Assembly: GCA_964394665.1 (NCBI GenBank)
Contig: CAYMYN010000005.1
Span: forward strand, 62,001 to 126,000
Direction of reading: 5' to 3'
Origin: CAYMYN01 sp964394665
GTDB taxonomy: Bacteria > Planctomycetota > UBA1135 > GCA-002686595
Length of the DNA stretch: 64,000 nt
Below, in pieces: positions 26,295-34,961 of this stretch (positions are counted from its first letter, which is position 1; each line of letters starts with the position of its first letter). Position numbers and translations under genes: made by a program. The notes under the pieces were generated by a model. The model saw nothing but the letters and a program-made list of their open reading frames with translations. It was not told the origin of the DNA and did not search any database.

Positions 26295-26373
26295 CGAGTG
26301 CGGGGCGCGGGAGCCTGGGGGCGACCCTCGGCCAGGCTGATAGACTCTCCCCGCACTCGCGGGTGTCTTCGGA

Positions 26374-26967
26374 ATGGCCGATCCCTCCGCTCCCGACCCC
26401 TTCGCCGACGTGACCCAGGCGCTCCACGGCCTGCGAGCCGGAGGCCCGCAGGTGTCGAGCGAACTCCTGGCGGCCCTCGTCGCCGAGCTGCGCTCGATCG
26501 CGCGCGGGTACCTGGGCGCGCAGGGAGCGAATCACACCCTGCAGCCGACGGCCCTCGTCAACGAGGCCTTCCTCAAGCTCTTCGGCAGCGCGTCCCTGCA
26601 GAACGTGCACGATCGCGGGCACTTCTTCGCCCTGGCGGCGCGCGTCATGCGCCAGATTCTCGTCGACCACGCGCGCCAGCGCCGGGCGGCCAAGCGCGAT
26701 GGAGGCGGCGTTCAGGTGACCCTGGGCGAGGACCTCGGCGTGGATGTCGTGGGGGACGGGGAGTTGCTCGACGTCGACGCGGCCCTGTCGGAGCTGGCGG
26801 AGCTCGACCCGCGCCAGGCGCGCGTCGTGGAGCTGCGCTTCTTCGCCGGGCTCGAGGTGGGCGAGGTCGCGGCGGCGCTGGGGCTCTCCGTCTCGACCGT
26901 CGAGCGCGAATGGCGCGCGGCCCGCGCGTGGCTCGGTCGGCGCATGACGGACCGGCGTTCGCCATGA
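26374..26967 (+). CDS. ECF sigma factor of the TIGR02999 subfamily, kinase-linked
   Basis: 197 aa. ELLAALVAELRSIARGYLG, GANHTLQPTALVNEAFLKLF, FFALAARVMRQILVDHARQR (region 2), then LDPRQARVVELRFFAGLEVG and LGLSVSTVEREWRAARAWL (region 4). Its stop overlaps the start of the kinase gene by 4 bp (ATGA), the standard arrangement of this subfamily. The kinase is therefore the likely signal receiver that controls it. Confidence 0.93.
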   Translation: MADPSAPDPFADVTQALHGLRAGGPQVSSELLAALVAELRSIARGYLGAQGANHTLQPTALVNEAFLKLFGSASLQNVHDRGHFFALAARVMRQILVDHARQRRAAKRDGGGVQVTLGEDLGVDVVGDGELLDVDAALSELAELDPRQARVVELRFFAGLEVGEVAAALGLSVSTVEREWRAARAWLGRRMTDRRSP

Positions 26968-29591
26968 GCGCCGAGCGCCATCGACGGGTCAAGGAGCTGT
27001 TCCTGGCCGCCTGCGACCTCGGGGTCGACGAACGCAGCGCGTTCCTCGCGCGCGAGTGCGGCGCGGACGGCGAGCTGCGCCGCGAAGTCGAGGAGCTCCT
27101 CGGCGTGGACGCGGGCGGGGTGTCGGTGCTCGAGCGACAGGCCCTGGGAACGGGCCCCGGGGGCGAGCCTCGAGCCGAGGCCATCGCCGAGCACGAGATC
27201 CAACGCCTCGCCGAGCGCGCGCGAGCGCGCTGCTACGAACTCGGAGACGAGCTCGGCCGCGGCGGAATGGGGCGCATCCTGCGCATCCGCGACCTGGATC
27301 TGCGCCGCGAGCTGGCCATGAAGGTCAGCCTGGGTTGGCTGCGCGGTCAGGCCGGCCCGAGCCCGGACACGGCGCGTTTCCTGGATGAGGCGCGCATCAC
27401 CGCGCGCCTCGATCACCCGGGCATCGTGCCCGTGCACGACCTCGGCGTCGACGGCGAGGGGCGCCTGTTCTTCACCATGAAGCTGGTCCAGGGGCGCGAG
27501 CTGGGTCGCGTGCTGGAGCTGGCGCGGCAGGGCGCCGAGGGTTGGAACACGACGCGCGTGGTGGGCGTCCTGCTGCAGGTGTGCGAGGCCGTCGCCTACG
27601 CGCACTCCAAGGGCGTCGTGCACCGCGACCTCAAGCCGGCCAACGTGATGGTCGGTGAGTTCGGCGAGGTCTACGTAATGGACTGGGGCATCTCGCGAGT
27701 GCTGGGCGCTGCCGCGGACAGCGTCGAGCCGCGCGGCGAGCCGTCGCCCGACTCACGCTCGGCCGCGGACTCCGCGGGCCGTACCCGCGTCGGCTCGATC
27801 CTCGGCACGCCGTACTCGATGCCCCCCGAGCAAGCGCGCGGCGAGCCGGTCGGGCCGGCTGCCGACATCTATGCCGTCGGGGCGATGCTCTACCAGGCGC
27901 TCGCCGGACGACGGCCGTACGAAGGCGATTCCGGTCGCGAGCCCGCGCAGGCGGTGCTGCAGCGCATTCTCGCGGGGCCCCCGAGGTCCTTGCGTGGACT
28001 CGCGCCGAAGGCTCCGCCCGAGCTGATCGCCATCAGCGAACGCGCCATGGCACGCGAGGCGCGCGATCGCTACGCCGACCTGCGCACGCTGGCGCAGGAC
28101 CTGCGCGCCTACCTCGAGGGCCGCGTCGTGCGCGCCTATCGCACGGGCGCCCTGGCCGAGCTCAAGAAGTGGATCGCGCGCAATCGACTGGCGGCGAGCG
28201 GGATCGCGATCGCGTTGCTCGCGATCCTGGGCGGACTCGCTTGGAGCCGCCAGATCGAGGTGGAGAGCCGCCGCGAGATCGACCTCGCCTCCGACTACTT
28301 CCGGGCGCGCGTCGTTCGGGACTCCGCGGACGAGCTGTGGCCGGCGGCGCCCGCGAGCATCCCGCGCCTCGAGGACTGGACTGCACGCGCCGAGCGTTTG
28401 CTCGCGCGTCGGAAGGTGCACGTCGAGCGCCTGCGGAGCCTCGCGGACCAGCCCGCCGCCGACCCCACCGAGCTGGGGCGCCAGCGGGCGCTCGTCGCGT
28501 ACCTCGACGAGCTCGACGGCGGCGGCCGGGAAGCGGCGGGCCTGCTCGAGACCGTGCGGGCGCGTCTCGCCTTCGCGCGCAGCATCGAGGAGCGCAGCCT
28601 CACCGGTCCCGAGGTCGCACGACGCTGGCGCGACGCGATCGCGGCGAGCCGAGCGCTCCCGATCTACGCCGGGCTCGACCTCGAGCCGCAGCTCGGCTTG
28701 GTCCCGCTGGGGCCCGACCCCGTGAGCGGGCTGCTCGAGTTCGCCCACCTCGAGACCGGCGAGCCCGCGCAGCGCGACGGCGAAGGCCGGCTCGAGATGA
28801 AGCCCGAGACGGGACTGGTGTTCGTGCTCGTGCCCGGCGGGAGCTTCCACCTGGGTGCCGACCGCGATCCGGACGGGCCCAATCACGACCCGGCCGCGGA
28901 CCAGAACGAGCAGCCCGTGCGCGAAGTGACGCTGCGAGCCTTCCTGCTCTCGAAGTTCGAGCTGACCCAGGCCCAGTGGTCGCGCGTCTCCGGCCGCAAC
29001 CCGAGCCGCTGGACCCCGGACAGCCGGCCCGGGGTCACCTGGACCAACCCCGTCGAGCAGGTCGACTGGAACGAGGCGACGCGCGTGCTCGAGCGCATGG
29101 GCCTGGTCCTGCCCACCGAGGCGCGCTGGGAGTACGCCTGCCGCGCGGGGACCGACACGCCTTTCTGCGTCCCGCCCGAGGAGCTCGGCCGCGTCGCCAA
29201 CGTGGCCGACCGCAGCTACCAGGCCGAGTTCGCTCCCACCTACGAGGTCGAGGCCTTCGACGACGGCTTCGCCTGCCACGGGCCCGTCGGCAGCCTGGAC
29301 CCCAACGCCTTGGGCCTGCACGACATGCACGGCAACGTCTTCGAGTGGACTCGCGACGTCTACGGCAGCCACGCCCATCCCCGCGCCGCGACCGACGGCG
29401 CCAGCCTGGGGCCCGAGGAGGGGTCGCGCGGCTACTGGAGCCTCGACTACCGCGTGATCCGCGGGGGCTGCTTCGAGATCCCTGCCCATTTCGCGCGCTC
29501 CAGCCACCGCGTGAACTTCGGGCTGACGACGATCAGCCATGCGGTGGGCCTGCGCCCCGCTCGCGAGCTGGAGCGCTCCGAGCGGCGCTGA
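26964..29591 (+). CDS. Ser/Thr protein kinase fused to a C-terminal FGE/sulfatase-modifying-factor-like domain
   Basis: 875 aa. The helical module (residues 5-50, RVKELFLAACDLGVDERSAF) leads into the kinase domain (about 92-385) with GRGGMGRILRIRD, Lys120, HRDLKPANV (Asp221), a DWG in place of DFG (240-242) and MPPEQARGE. A transmembrane helix lies at about 409-427, a helical spacer from 430 to 600, and a formylglycine-generating-enzyme fold from about 612 to 868 (FVLVPGGSFHLGAD, NPVEQVDWNEA, LPTEARWEYACRAG, DMHGNVFEWTRDVYG, RVIRGGCFE). The paired Cys of true FGE (GGSWxCx4C type) is absent, so the domain probably binds a ligand. It is coupled to the preceding sigma factor. Confidence 0.92.
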   Translation: MSAERHRRVKELFLAACDLGVDERSAFLARECGADGELRREVEELLGVDAGGVSVLERQALGTGPGGEPRAEAIAEHEIQRLAERARARCYELGDELGRGGMGRILRIRDLDLRRELAMKVSLGWLRGQAGPSPDTARFLDEARITARLDHPGIVPVHDLGVDGEGRLFFTMKLVQGRELGRVLELARQGAEGWNTTRVVGVLLQVCEAVAYAHSKGVVHRDLKPANVMVGEFGEVYVMDWGISRVLGAAADSVEPRGEPSPDSRSAADSAGRTRVGSILGTPYSMPPEQARGEPVGPAADIYAVGAMLYQALAGRRPYEGDSGREPAQAVLQRILAGPPRSLRGLAPKAPPELIAISERAMAREARDRYADLRTLAQDLRAYLEGRVVRAYRTGALAELKKWIARNRLAASGIAIALLAILGGLAWSRQIEVESRREIDLASDYFRARVVRDSADELWPAAPASIPRLEDWTARAERLLARRKVHVERLRSLADQPAADPTELGRQRALVAYLDELDGGGREAAGLLETVRARLAFARSIEERSLTGPEVARRWRDAIAASRALPIYAGLDLEPQLGLVPLGPDPVSGLLEFAHLETGEPAQRDGEGRLEMKPETGLVFVLVPGGSFHLGADRDPDGPNHDPAADQNEQPVREVTLRAFLLSKFELTQAQWSRVSGRNPSRWTPDSRPGVTWTNPVEQVDWNEATRVLERMGLVLPTEARWEYACRAGTDTPFCVPPEELGRVANVADRSYQAEFAPTYEVEAFDDGFACHGPVGSLDPNALGLHDMHGNVFEWTRDVYGSHAHPRAATDGASLGPEEGSRGYWSLDYRVIRGGCFEIPAHFARSSHRVNFGLTTISHAVGLRPARELERSERR

Positions 29592-29604
29592 CGAGGCGCC
29601 GCTC
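29580..29604 (+). terminator. hairpin spanning the kinase stop codon
   Basis: GAGCGGCGC pairs with GCGCCGCTC around a 7-nt loop that contains the TGA stop. It is followed 6 bp later by a longer hairpin. Confidence 0.5.
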
Positions 29605-29610
29605 GAACGC

Positions 29611-29645
29611 GGCGGACCCGCGACGCCGGGCGCCGCGGGTCCGCC
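29611..29645. terminator. bidirectional GC hairpin terminator
   Basis: A perfect 12-bp stem (GGCGGACCCGCG with CGCGGGTCCGCC) and 11-nt loop sit between the convergent kinase gene and the 690-aa secreted protein gene. No T-run. Confidence 0.78.
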
Positions 29646-29667
29646 GACCGTGGGTCGAGCCTCGCGA

Positions 29668-31740
29668 TCAGTTCAACTGCGTCACGTTGCCGGTGTGGAC
29701 GTCGATCACCTGCGTCGCGGCTTCCAGGACGAAGGTGGCGGCCTCGGCGACCGTCGTCGAGCGCGAGAGGCGGCGGCCCTGGTCGGCCCACTCGGCGGCG
29801 ATGTCGATCCCGCCGCCGTTGCCGGAGATGTCGATGCTGAAGGCGAAGTCGCGGTTCTTCTGACGGCGATCCTGCAGCTCCATGCCGACCTCGAAGGTGC
29901 CCACGCTCTCCATCAGGGTCTCGAGCGATGAGATCGACTCGAGGCCGCCGCCGGCGAGGAGCATCTCGTCCGACAGGCTCACGGACCAGGCGCGGCCGAC
30001 GCCCTGCTCGACCTGGTAGCCCAGCCCGACGCTCGTCAGCGCGTGGGCGTCGACGGCCCAGCTCAGGCTGCTGTTGGCGGCCTGCCAACCCGAGACGCCG
30101 CGCTCGAAGGTCTGGGCGATCTCGATCGTGCGCGTCCGGGCGAGCTCGACGCCGGCGATGCTGGCGCCGACCAGCTCGAGGCTCTTCTGCGTGCTGCCGA
30201 TCAAGGTCACGCGCAGGGGACGGTCGCCCTTCTCGCGTTCGATGCGGGCGTGCACGCCCTTCTCGACCGTCCCGGTCACGCTGGACTCGAGCCCCTTCAC
30301 GTCGACGAAGGGCAGGCCGAGCTTGGCCTCGAGCTCGAGGGCCTGCGTGCCCCGCAGCTCCTCGCCGTCGAAGTGCTCGACGGTGTAGGGGCGGAGCTGG
30401 GCGACCGCCGTGGCGATTCGGCCGAAGCGCGCCAGCCCCTGGACCACGGCGTCGACCTCGGCGCGTTTGGCCTCGAGGTTGGCGCGGACCTGATCCAGCG
30501 CCTGTTGGGCCTTGGCCCGCGCGTTGGTCGCCACCTTCACCGCCGCCGACGAGGCCGCGACGATGGCCTTCTGGATCGCGACCTGGGCCACGCGAACGGG
30601 GACCTGGTGCCAGGCCGCGTTCTTCAGCGCCGTCTGGGCCGTGGCCAGGTTCTTCAGCGCTTGGGAGTGCAGCGTCTGGAGCTTGGCGACCTGCGCGTCG
30701 GCGACCCCGAACAGGAAGGCCTCCAGCTCGATCGAGTGCGCCTCGAGCTCGTTCAGCAGGCCGTAGATCCCGGCCAGGTGCTCGAGGGCCTGTTGGGCCA
30801 CGTCCGAGTCCAGCCAGTCGCCGCCGGGCGAGAAGGCCGGGAAAGCGAGGGCCAGGCCCATGCCGAGCACGCCGCGCGCGGCACCGGGAGCCGAGTGGAA
30901 GTGGTAGATGGCCGTGGCGCCCAGACCCTGGGAACCCTCGGCTCCGGCCTCGACGCCCGTGCCGACGCTCGCGCCGGCCAACAGGGCGAGGTCGGCGCCC
31001 ACGGCGACCTCGTACAGGTCCTGCTCGGTGCGCGTGACGGTGAACTCGACGGCGATCTTGGCGCCGACCTTCACGTCCGCCACCTCGATGCCGAGGCCGA
31101 CGCTGCCGTCGATCTCGATCGCCAGGCGCAGGGAGTCGCGCTCCGAGTCGAGGGCTCCCTGGATGAGCTCGGCCAGGCCTTCGAAGCCGGCGAGCTCGCG
31201 GTCGTCGGGCAGGTGCGGCAGGAGGTCGTCGAAGCCCAGCGGATCCGTCTGCTCGACGCGGCGCGCGAGCTCGATGCCGTGGGAGGCCTGGACCAGCGGG
31301 CCGTCGAGGAACTGCAGCAGGCCGGTGTGCACGCCCTGGGCGTAGACGCGGCCTTCGTCGGACAGGTCGGCGAGCCCCGCGAGCGGCACCTCGAAGATGC
31401 CGCGGCCGTCGAAGCTGCCCTCGATCGTGTGCACGACGGGACCGACCAGGAACCGGGTGTTGCGCGGTCCCGCGACCGGCGCGTCCGAGCGCTGGGTCGA
31501 GACGAGCAGGGTCGCGGGGTGGCCGGGAGCTCCGCCGAACAGGCGCAGGCGCGGCTCCGCGGCCTGACCGTCGACGAGCTCGAGCACCAGGCCGAGCCCC
31601 GGCAGGGGGACGTCCCCGCTGGCGCTGCCGAAGGTCTCGGCCCGCAGGGCCGCGCCCTGCTGGGCGGTGGCGGCCGGGGCCAACAGGGCCAGGCCGGCCA
31701 GGAGGGACAGGAAACGTCGAGTGGATGAGTTGGATTGCAT
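29668..31740 (-). CDS. 690-aa secreted protein of unknown function with central coiled coil
   Basis: The signal peptide ends in PAATAQ (about residue 26). Residues 30-165 look like a beta-sandwich of the kind common in planctomycete secreted proteins (LRLFGGAPGHPATLLVST... GIFEVPLAGLADL). A beta-rich part to about 330 follows, then an Ala/Lys-rich helical region (about 330-450; ALKNLATAQTALKNAAWHQV, ATNARAKAQQALDQVRANLE) likely to be coiled coil. The rest is a long beta-rich C-terminus that could be a barrel or sandwich. I recognise no catalytic motif. It is the last of four minus-strand genes with GT9, radical SAM and a CarboxypepD_reg-like protein, but a 188-bp gap precedes it. Confidence 0.72.
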   Translation of the reverse strand: MQSNSSTRRFLSLLAGLALLAPAATAQQGAALRAETFGSASGDVPLPGLGLVLELVDGQAAEPRLRLFGGAPGHPATLLVSTQRSDAPVAGPRNTRFLVGPVVHTIEGSFDGRGIFEVPLAGLADLSDEGRVYAQGVHTGLLQFLDGPLVQASHGIELARRVEQTDPLGFDDLLPHLPDDRELAGFEGLAELIQGALDSERDSLRLAIEIDGSVGLGIEVADVKVGAKIAVEFTVTRTEQDLYEVAVGADLALLAGASVGTGVEAGAEGSQGLGATAIYHFHSAPGAARGVLGMGLALAFPAFSPGGDWLDSDVAQQALEHLAGIYGLLNELEAHSIELEAFLFGVADAQVAKLQTLHSQALKNLATAQTALKNAAWHQVPVRVAQVAIQKAIVAASSAAVKVATNARAKAQQALDQVRANLEAKRAEVDAVVQGLARFGRIATAVAQLRPYTVEHFDGEELRGTQALELEAKLGLPFVDVKGLESSVTGTVEKGVHARIEREKGDRPLRVTLIGSTQKSLELVGASIAGVELARTRTIEIAQTFERGVSGWQAANSSLSWAVDAHALTSVGLGYQVEQGVGRAWSVSLSDEMLLAGGGLESISSLETLMESVGTFEVGMELQDRRQKNRDFAFSIDISGNGGGIDIAAEWADQGRRLSRSTTVAEAATFVLEAATQVIDVHTGNVTQLN

Positions 31741-31928
31741 GGTCTGCCTCGTGGGTCGGGGGGCCGTCGGCCCCGGTCAATCCACCCACGCAGACCCCGC
31801 CCGTCGGCCTTCACGGTTTCGGTGGAATCCCGCCGACCCCCTCCCGCGGGGTCCCCAGGGCCGTTCCGGGGACCTCCGCGGCGCGCGGGACCCCCCGCCG
31901 GCCCGCCCCCCGCGCGGAGGGGCCCCCC

Positions 31929-33566
31929 TCAGGGGGCGCCGGTCCGTAGCTCGACCGAGGTCAGCGCGCCGGAGCGCACCTCGAAGGTGCTCGTGCGGTC
32001 GTCCGGGCCGGGGGGACCCGGGCCGCCGGGGGAGGCGAAGGCGTGCCAGGTCCCGGCGGGGAGCGCGGGGATCCAGGCGGGGGAGCGCTCGAAGGACCAG
32101 GTCGTGTGCACGGGGAGCGCGCCGTGCTCGCGCAGGTAGAGCACGAAGGGGCCGTCGAGTTCTTGGCCGAGGGCGTCGAGCACGGCGAGCCGGAGCGCGC
32201 CCGCTCCCGCGGGCCAGGGAAGCTCGACGGTGTCGCGCGGGCCGCGCAGCTCCACGCGCATGGGCTGCGTGCGGGGGAGGTTCGCCAGGCCCGGCCCGCC
32301 CAGGGCGATCTCGTAGCTCCCGGTCGGCACGCGGTGGGCCACGTCGCCCTCCGGTCCCAGGGCCCACAGGCGCAGGCCGTAGCGCCGGCCGTCGGCGCGC
32401 TCGAGGCCCAGCTCGACGGCGCGCGAGGGTTCGTCCAGGGGGCCTTCGATCGCGGGCGCGCCCACGGGGCGCACGACGAGCTCGGTCCACCCGCCGCCCT
32501 CGGGCGTCAGCGGGAGCTCGTTCACCACCAACGCGCCGCGCACCCGCGGCAGCGCCAGCCCGGTGGTGAGCGGGTGGTAGCCCGGGACGACGTAGCGCTG
32601 CATCATCGGCTTCAAGGCCTCGACGTCGGCGGCGGCGCAGAAGAGCAGCGCGTGCTCGTAGGGACCTTCGAGGGCTTGCGCGAGCGGGATGCCCGCCGCG
32701 AGGAAGTCCACCCGCCGTTGGGGCGCGAACTTGGCCGCGGGATCGAGGGCGAGGGGGGCGGTGGCGTCGCGCGGGGCGAGGTGCGCCGCGGTCCTGGGCG
32801 CGCCGCCCTCCTTGTCCAAGAGGCGTACGAAGCAGCCGAAGAGCGGCAGGACCTCGAGCTCGAGGTCGTCGCTCGGCGCTTCGATCGGGACGTACCGCAG
32901 GGTGAGCAGGCCGCTCGCCCCCGCGCTGACGTGATACGTCCGGCCGGCGACGAGGGAGCCGAGCTCGAAGTACCCATCGTCCTCGGTCCGCGCCAGGTGC
33001 AGGGCGGGATCCGCGTCGGCCGCGAAGGCTGCTTCGCTCGGTCGGGGCGTGTGGTGCGCGGCGTGCGCGACCACCCGGGCGCCGCGTCCCACGGGGCTGC
33101 CGTCGGCTCGGCGCACGATGCCGCGCAGGTACGCGCCCGGACCGAGATCGAACTCCAGGGTCGGGGGTGGGTCGTTCGGAATCAGGAACTCGGTCTGGGC
33201 GTGCGCGGGATGGCGCAGGGCGAGCCGGCGCCCCGCGAGCCCGCCCGCCGTGCCGCTCCACTCGCCCGCGGCGTCCGTGCGACCGAGCTCCCGCGCCGAC
33301 TCCGGCCCGCCCACGAGGATCCGACAGCCCTCCAGCGCGCCGCCCCCCGCGCCGCGCACGCGCAGCGTCACGCGCAGGGCGGGATCCGCGGGCCCGGGCT
33401 CCCGCGGCGCTCCGGCCGGAGCGCTCGGCCGCGCGCGCTCCCCGGCGAACCACCGACCGCCCACCGCGAGCAGGGCGAGCGCGAGCACCACGAGCGCGAC
33501 CGGGGCCACCCAGCGCGCCGCGCCGCGGCGCGCCGAGCACTCTCTCACGAGCCTGAGTCCGATCAT
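31929..33566 (-). CDS. membrane-anchored protein with carboxypeptidase-regulatory-like beta-sandwich domains
   Basis: 545 aa. A single transmembrane helix (about 20-40, VAPVALVVLALALLAVGGRW) and a Pro/Ala linker precede beta-sandwich modules of CnaB/CarboxypepD_reg type (RVRGAGGGALEGCRILVGGP; GIVRRADGSPVGRGARVVAH, about 65-230) and further beta-rich segments. There is no recognisable enzyme motif. It resembles the extracytoplasmic part of the sigma fusion at 8951-12004 without the sigma domain. It follows the radical SAM gene by 12 bp, so both are probably in one operon with GT9. Confidence 0.72.
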   Translation of the reverse strand: MIGLRLVRECSARRGAARWVAPVALVVLALALLAVGGRWFAGERARPSAPAGAPREPGPADPALRVTLRVRGAGGGALEGCRILVGGPESARELGRTDAAGEWSGTAGGLAGRRLALRHPAHAQTEFLIPNDPPPTLEFDLGPGAYLRGIVRRADGSPVGRGARVVAHAAHHTPRPSEAAFAADADPALHLARTEDDGYFELGSLVAGRTYHVSAGASGLLTLRYVPIEAPSDDLELEVLPLFGCFVRLLDKEGGAPRTAAHLAPRDATAPLALDPAAKFAPQRRVDFLAAGIPLAQALEGPYEHALLFCAAADVEALKPMMQRYVVPGYHPLTTGLALPRVRGALVVNELPLTPEGGGWTELVVRPVGAPAIEGPLDEPSRAVELGLERADGRRYGLRLWALGPEGDVAHRVPTGSYEIALGGPGLANLPRTQPMRVELRGPRDTVELPWPAGAGALRLAVLDALGQELDGPFVLYLREHGALPVHTTWSFERSPAWIPALPAGTWHAFASPGGPGPPGPDDRTSTFEVRSGALTSVELRTGAP

Positions 33567-33578
33567 GCTCGCCCCAGC

Positions 33579-34961
33579 TCACACGTTGCGCGCCAGGAGC
33601 GCCAGTCCCTCGCGGAGCTGGGCGCGCAGCTCGTGCAGGCTGGTGAGCGAGCGCAGGCGGCGCAGGAGGTAGCTCGGGCGCAGGTAGAAGCGGCGCACGG
33701 CGCGTTTCTTCAAGGCCAACATCTGGCCGCGGTCGAGCGTCGCCGTGGGCAAGAAGGCGCTCGCGCCGCCCTGATCCATGACGAGGTCCTCGGGAGCCGC
33801 CAGGCCCAGCGCGAGGGCGCGCACTCGGAAGGGCGTGCCGAAGCGCGGCACGGCCATGTTGAGGCTCAGGAAGTCGAGCTCGAGCTCGAGCGCCAGGTCG
33901 AGGGTCGCGCGCAAGGACGCCTCGGATTCCTCGGGCAGGCCGATGATGAAGGTGCCGACGGTCCGCAGGCCGGCGGCGCGCGCGCGGGCGAAGGCCGAGC
34001 GCACGACCTCGACGCGATAACCCTTCTGGTAGGCGGCGAGCAATTCGTCCGCGGCGCTCTCCACCCCCAGGATCAGGGTGTGGCAGCCGGCGCGGCGCAT
34101 GGCCGCGAGCAGCTCCGCGTCGGCTCGGTCGGGTCGCGTGAACGCGGTCCAGGAGAGATCCCCGCGGGCCTCGAGGGCGGCGCACAGCTCGAACGCGCGC
34201 TCGCGCTGCACGCCGAAGGTTTGGTCCATGACGAAGAGCTCGCGCACGCCGTCCGCGCGCAGGGCGTCGACCTCCTCCAACACGTCCGCCACGGGGCGCA
34301 CCCGGAAACCGAGCGTGCCGATCACGCAGAACGTGCACGGATAGGGGCAGCCGTAATCGGTCAGGACGGTGGCGAAGCGCGCCGCGCGGGCGAAGGAGAA
34401 GCGGTAGCCGCGGCGGGGGAAGAGCTCGTGTCGCGGGCGCGGCACGCGGAAGGGGCGCCCGGCGCGCGAACGGTCGGCGGGGCGCGCTTCGATCGCGCCG
34501 TCCGCCCGGCGCAGCGTCATCGCGCGCACGCCTTCGAGCCGACCTTCGAGGTAGAGCGCCAGGTCCTCACCGGAGAAGTCGTGCAGGGCGGCCTCGAGCC
34601 AGGGCTCGGCCACGAGGCGTTCGGGCGCGCCCTCGTGCAGCACGTCGCCGATCGCGATCACGCGCCGGCCGCGGGCGTGCTGCTCGGCGAGGAAGGCGCG
34701 ATCCTCGGGCCAGGAGACCGAGCCCACGAGCGAGACCAGCACGTCGGGCGCGAAGGCGTCGATGCGCGCGCGGGCGGCGGCGGGGGAGAGGCGTTCGGCG
34801 ATGCAGTCGAGCACCGCGATCTCGAAGCGCTCGGCCAGCGTGCCCGAGAGCACCACCAGGTCGATCGGATGGAAGAGGTAGTTCGACTTGGTGGTCTTCG
34901 AGCAGAGGTAGTCGCGGATGTAGATCCGCTCCCCCGGCGGGTTCAGCAGGAGGACGCGCAT
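33579..34961 (-). CDS. B12-binding-type radical SAM enzyme
   Basis: 460 aa. An N-terminal cobalamin-binding-like Rossmann region (about 1-150, starting MRVLLLNPPGERIYIRDYL) precedes the radical SAM core. The [4Fe-4S] cluster motif CX3CX2C is in TDYGCPYPCTFCVIGTLGF. VMDQTFGVQRERAFELCAAL, LILGVESAADELLAAYQKGY and GTFIIGLPEES complete the barrel. Relatives modify lipids, hopanoids or natural products by methylation or ring formation; the substrate cannot be read here. The start overlaps the end of the glycosyltransferase gene by 19 bp, so an envelope-lipid or glycan substrate is a reasonable guess. Confidence 0.9.
   Translation of the reverse strand: MRVLLLNPPGERIYIRDYLCSKTTKSNYLFHPIDLVVLSGTLAERFEIAVLDCIAERLSPAAARARIDAFAPDVLVSLVGSVSWPEDRAFLAEQHARGRRVIAIGDVLHEGAPERLVAEPWLEAALHDFSGEDLALYLEGRLEGVRAMTLRRADGAIEARPADRSRAGRPFRVPRPRHELFPRRGYRFSFARAARFATVLTDYGCPYPCTFCVIGTLGFRVRPVADVLEEVDALRADGVRELFVMDQTFGVQRERAFELCAALEARGDLSWTAFTRPDRADAELLAAMRRAGCHTLILGVESAADELLAAYQKGYRVEVVRSAFARARAAGLRTVGTFIIGLPEESEASLRATLDLALELELDFLSLNMAVPRFGTPFRVRALALGLAAPEDLVMDQGGASAFLPTATLDRGQMLALKKRAVRRFYLRPSYLLRRLRSLTSLHELRAQLREGLALLARNV

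Noticed and set aside
26964..29591. Active formylglycine-generating enzyme
   Set aside because: The C-terminal fold fits, but the copper-binding Cys pair near the end is missing, so I call it FGE-like only.
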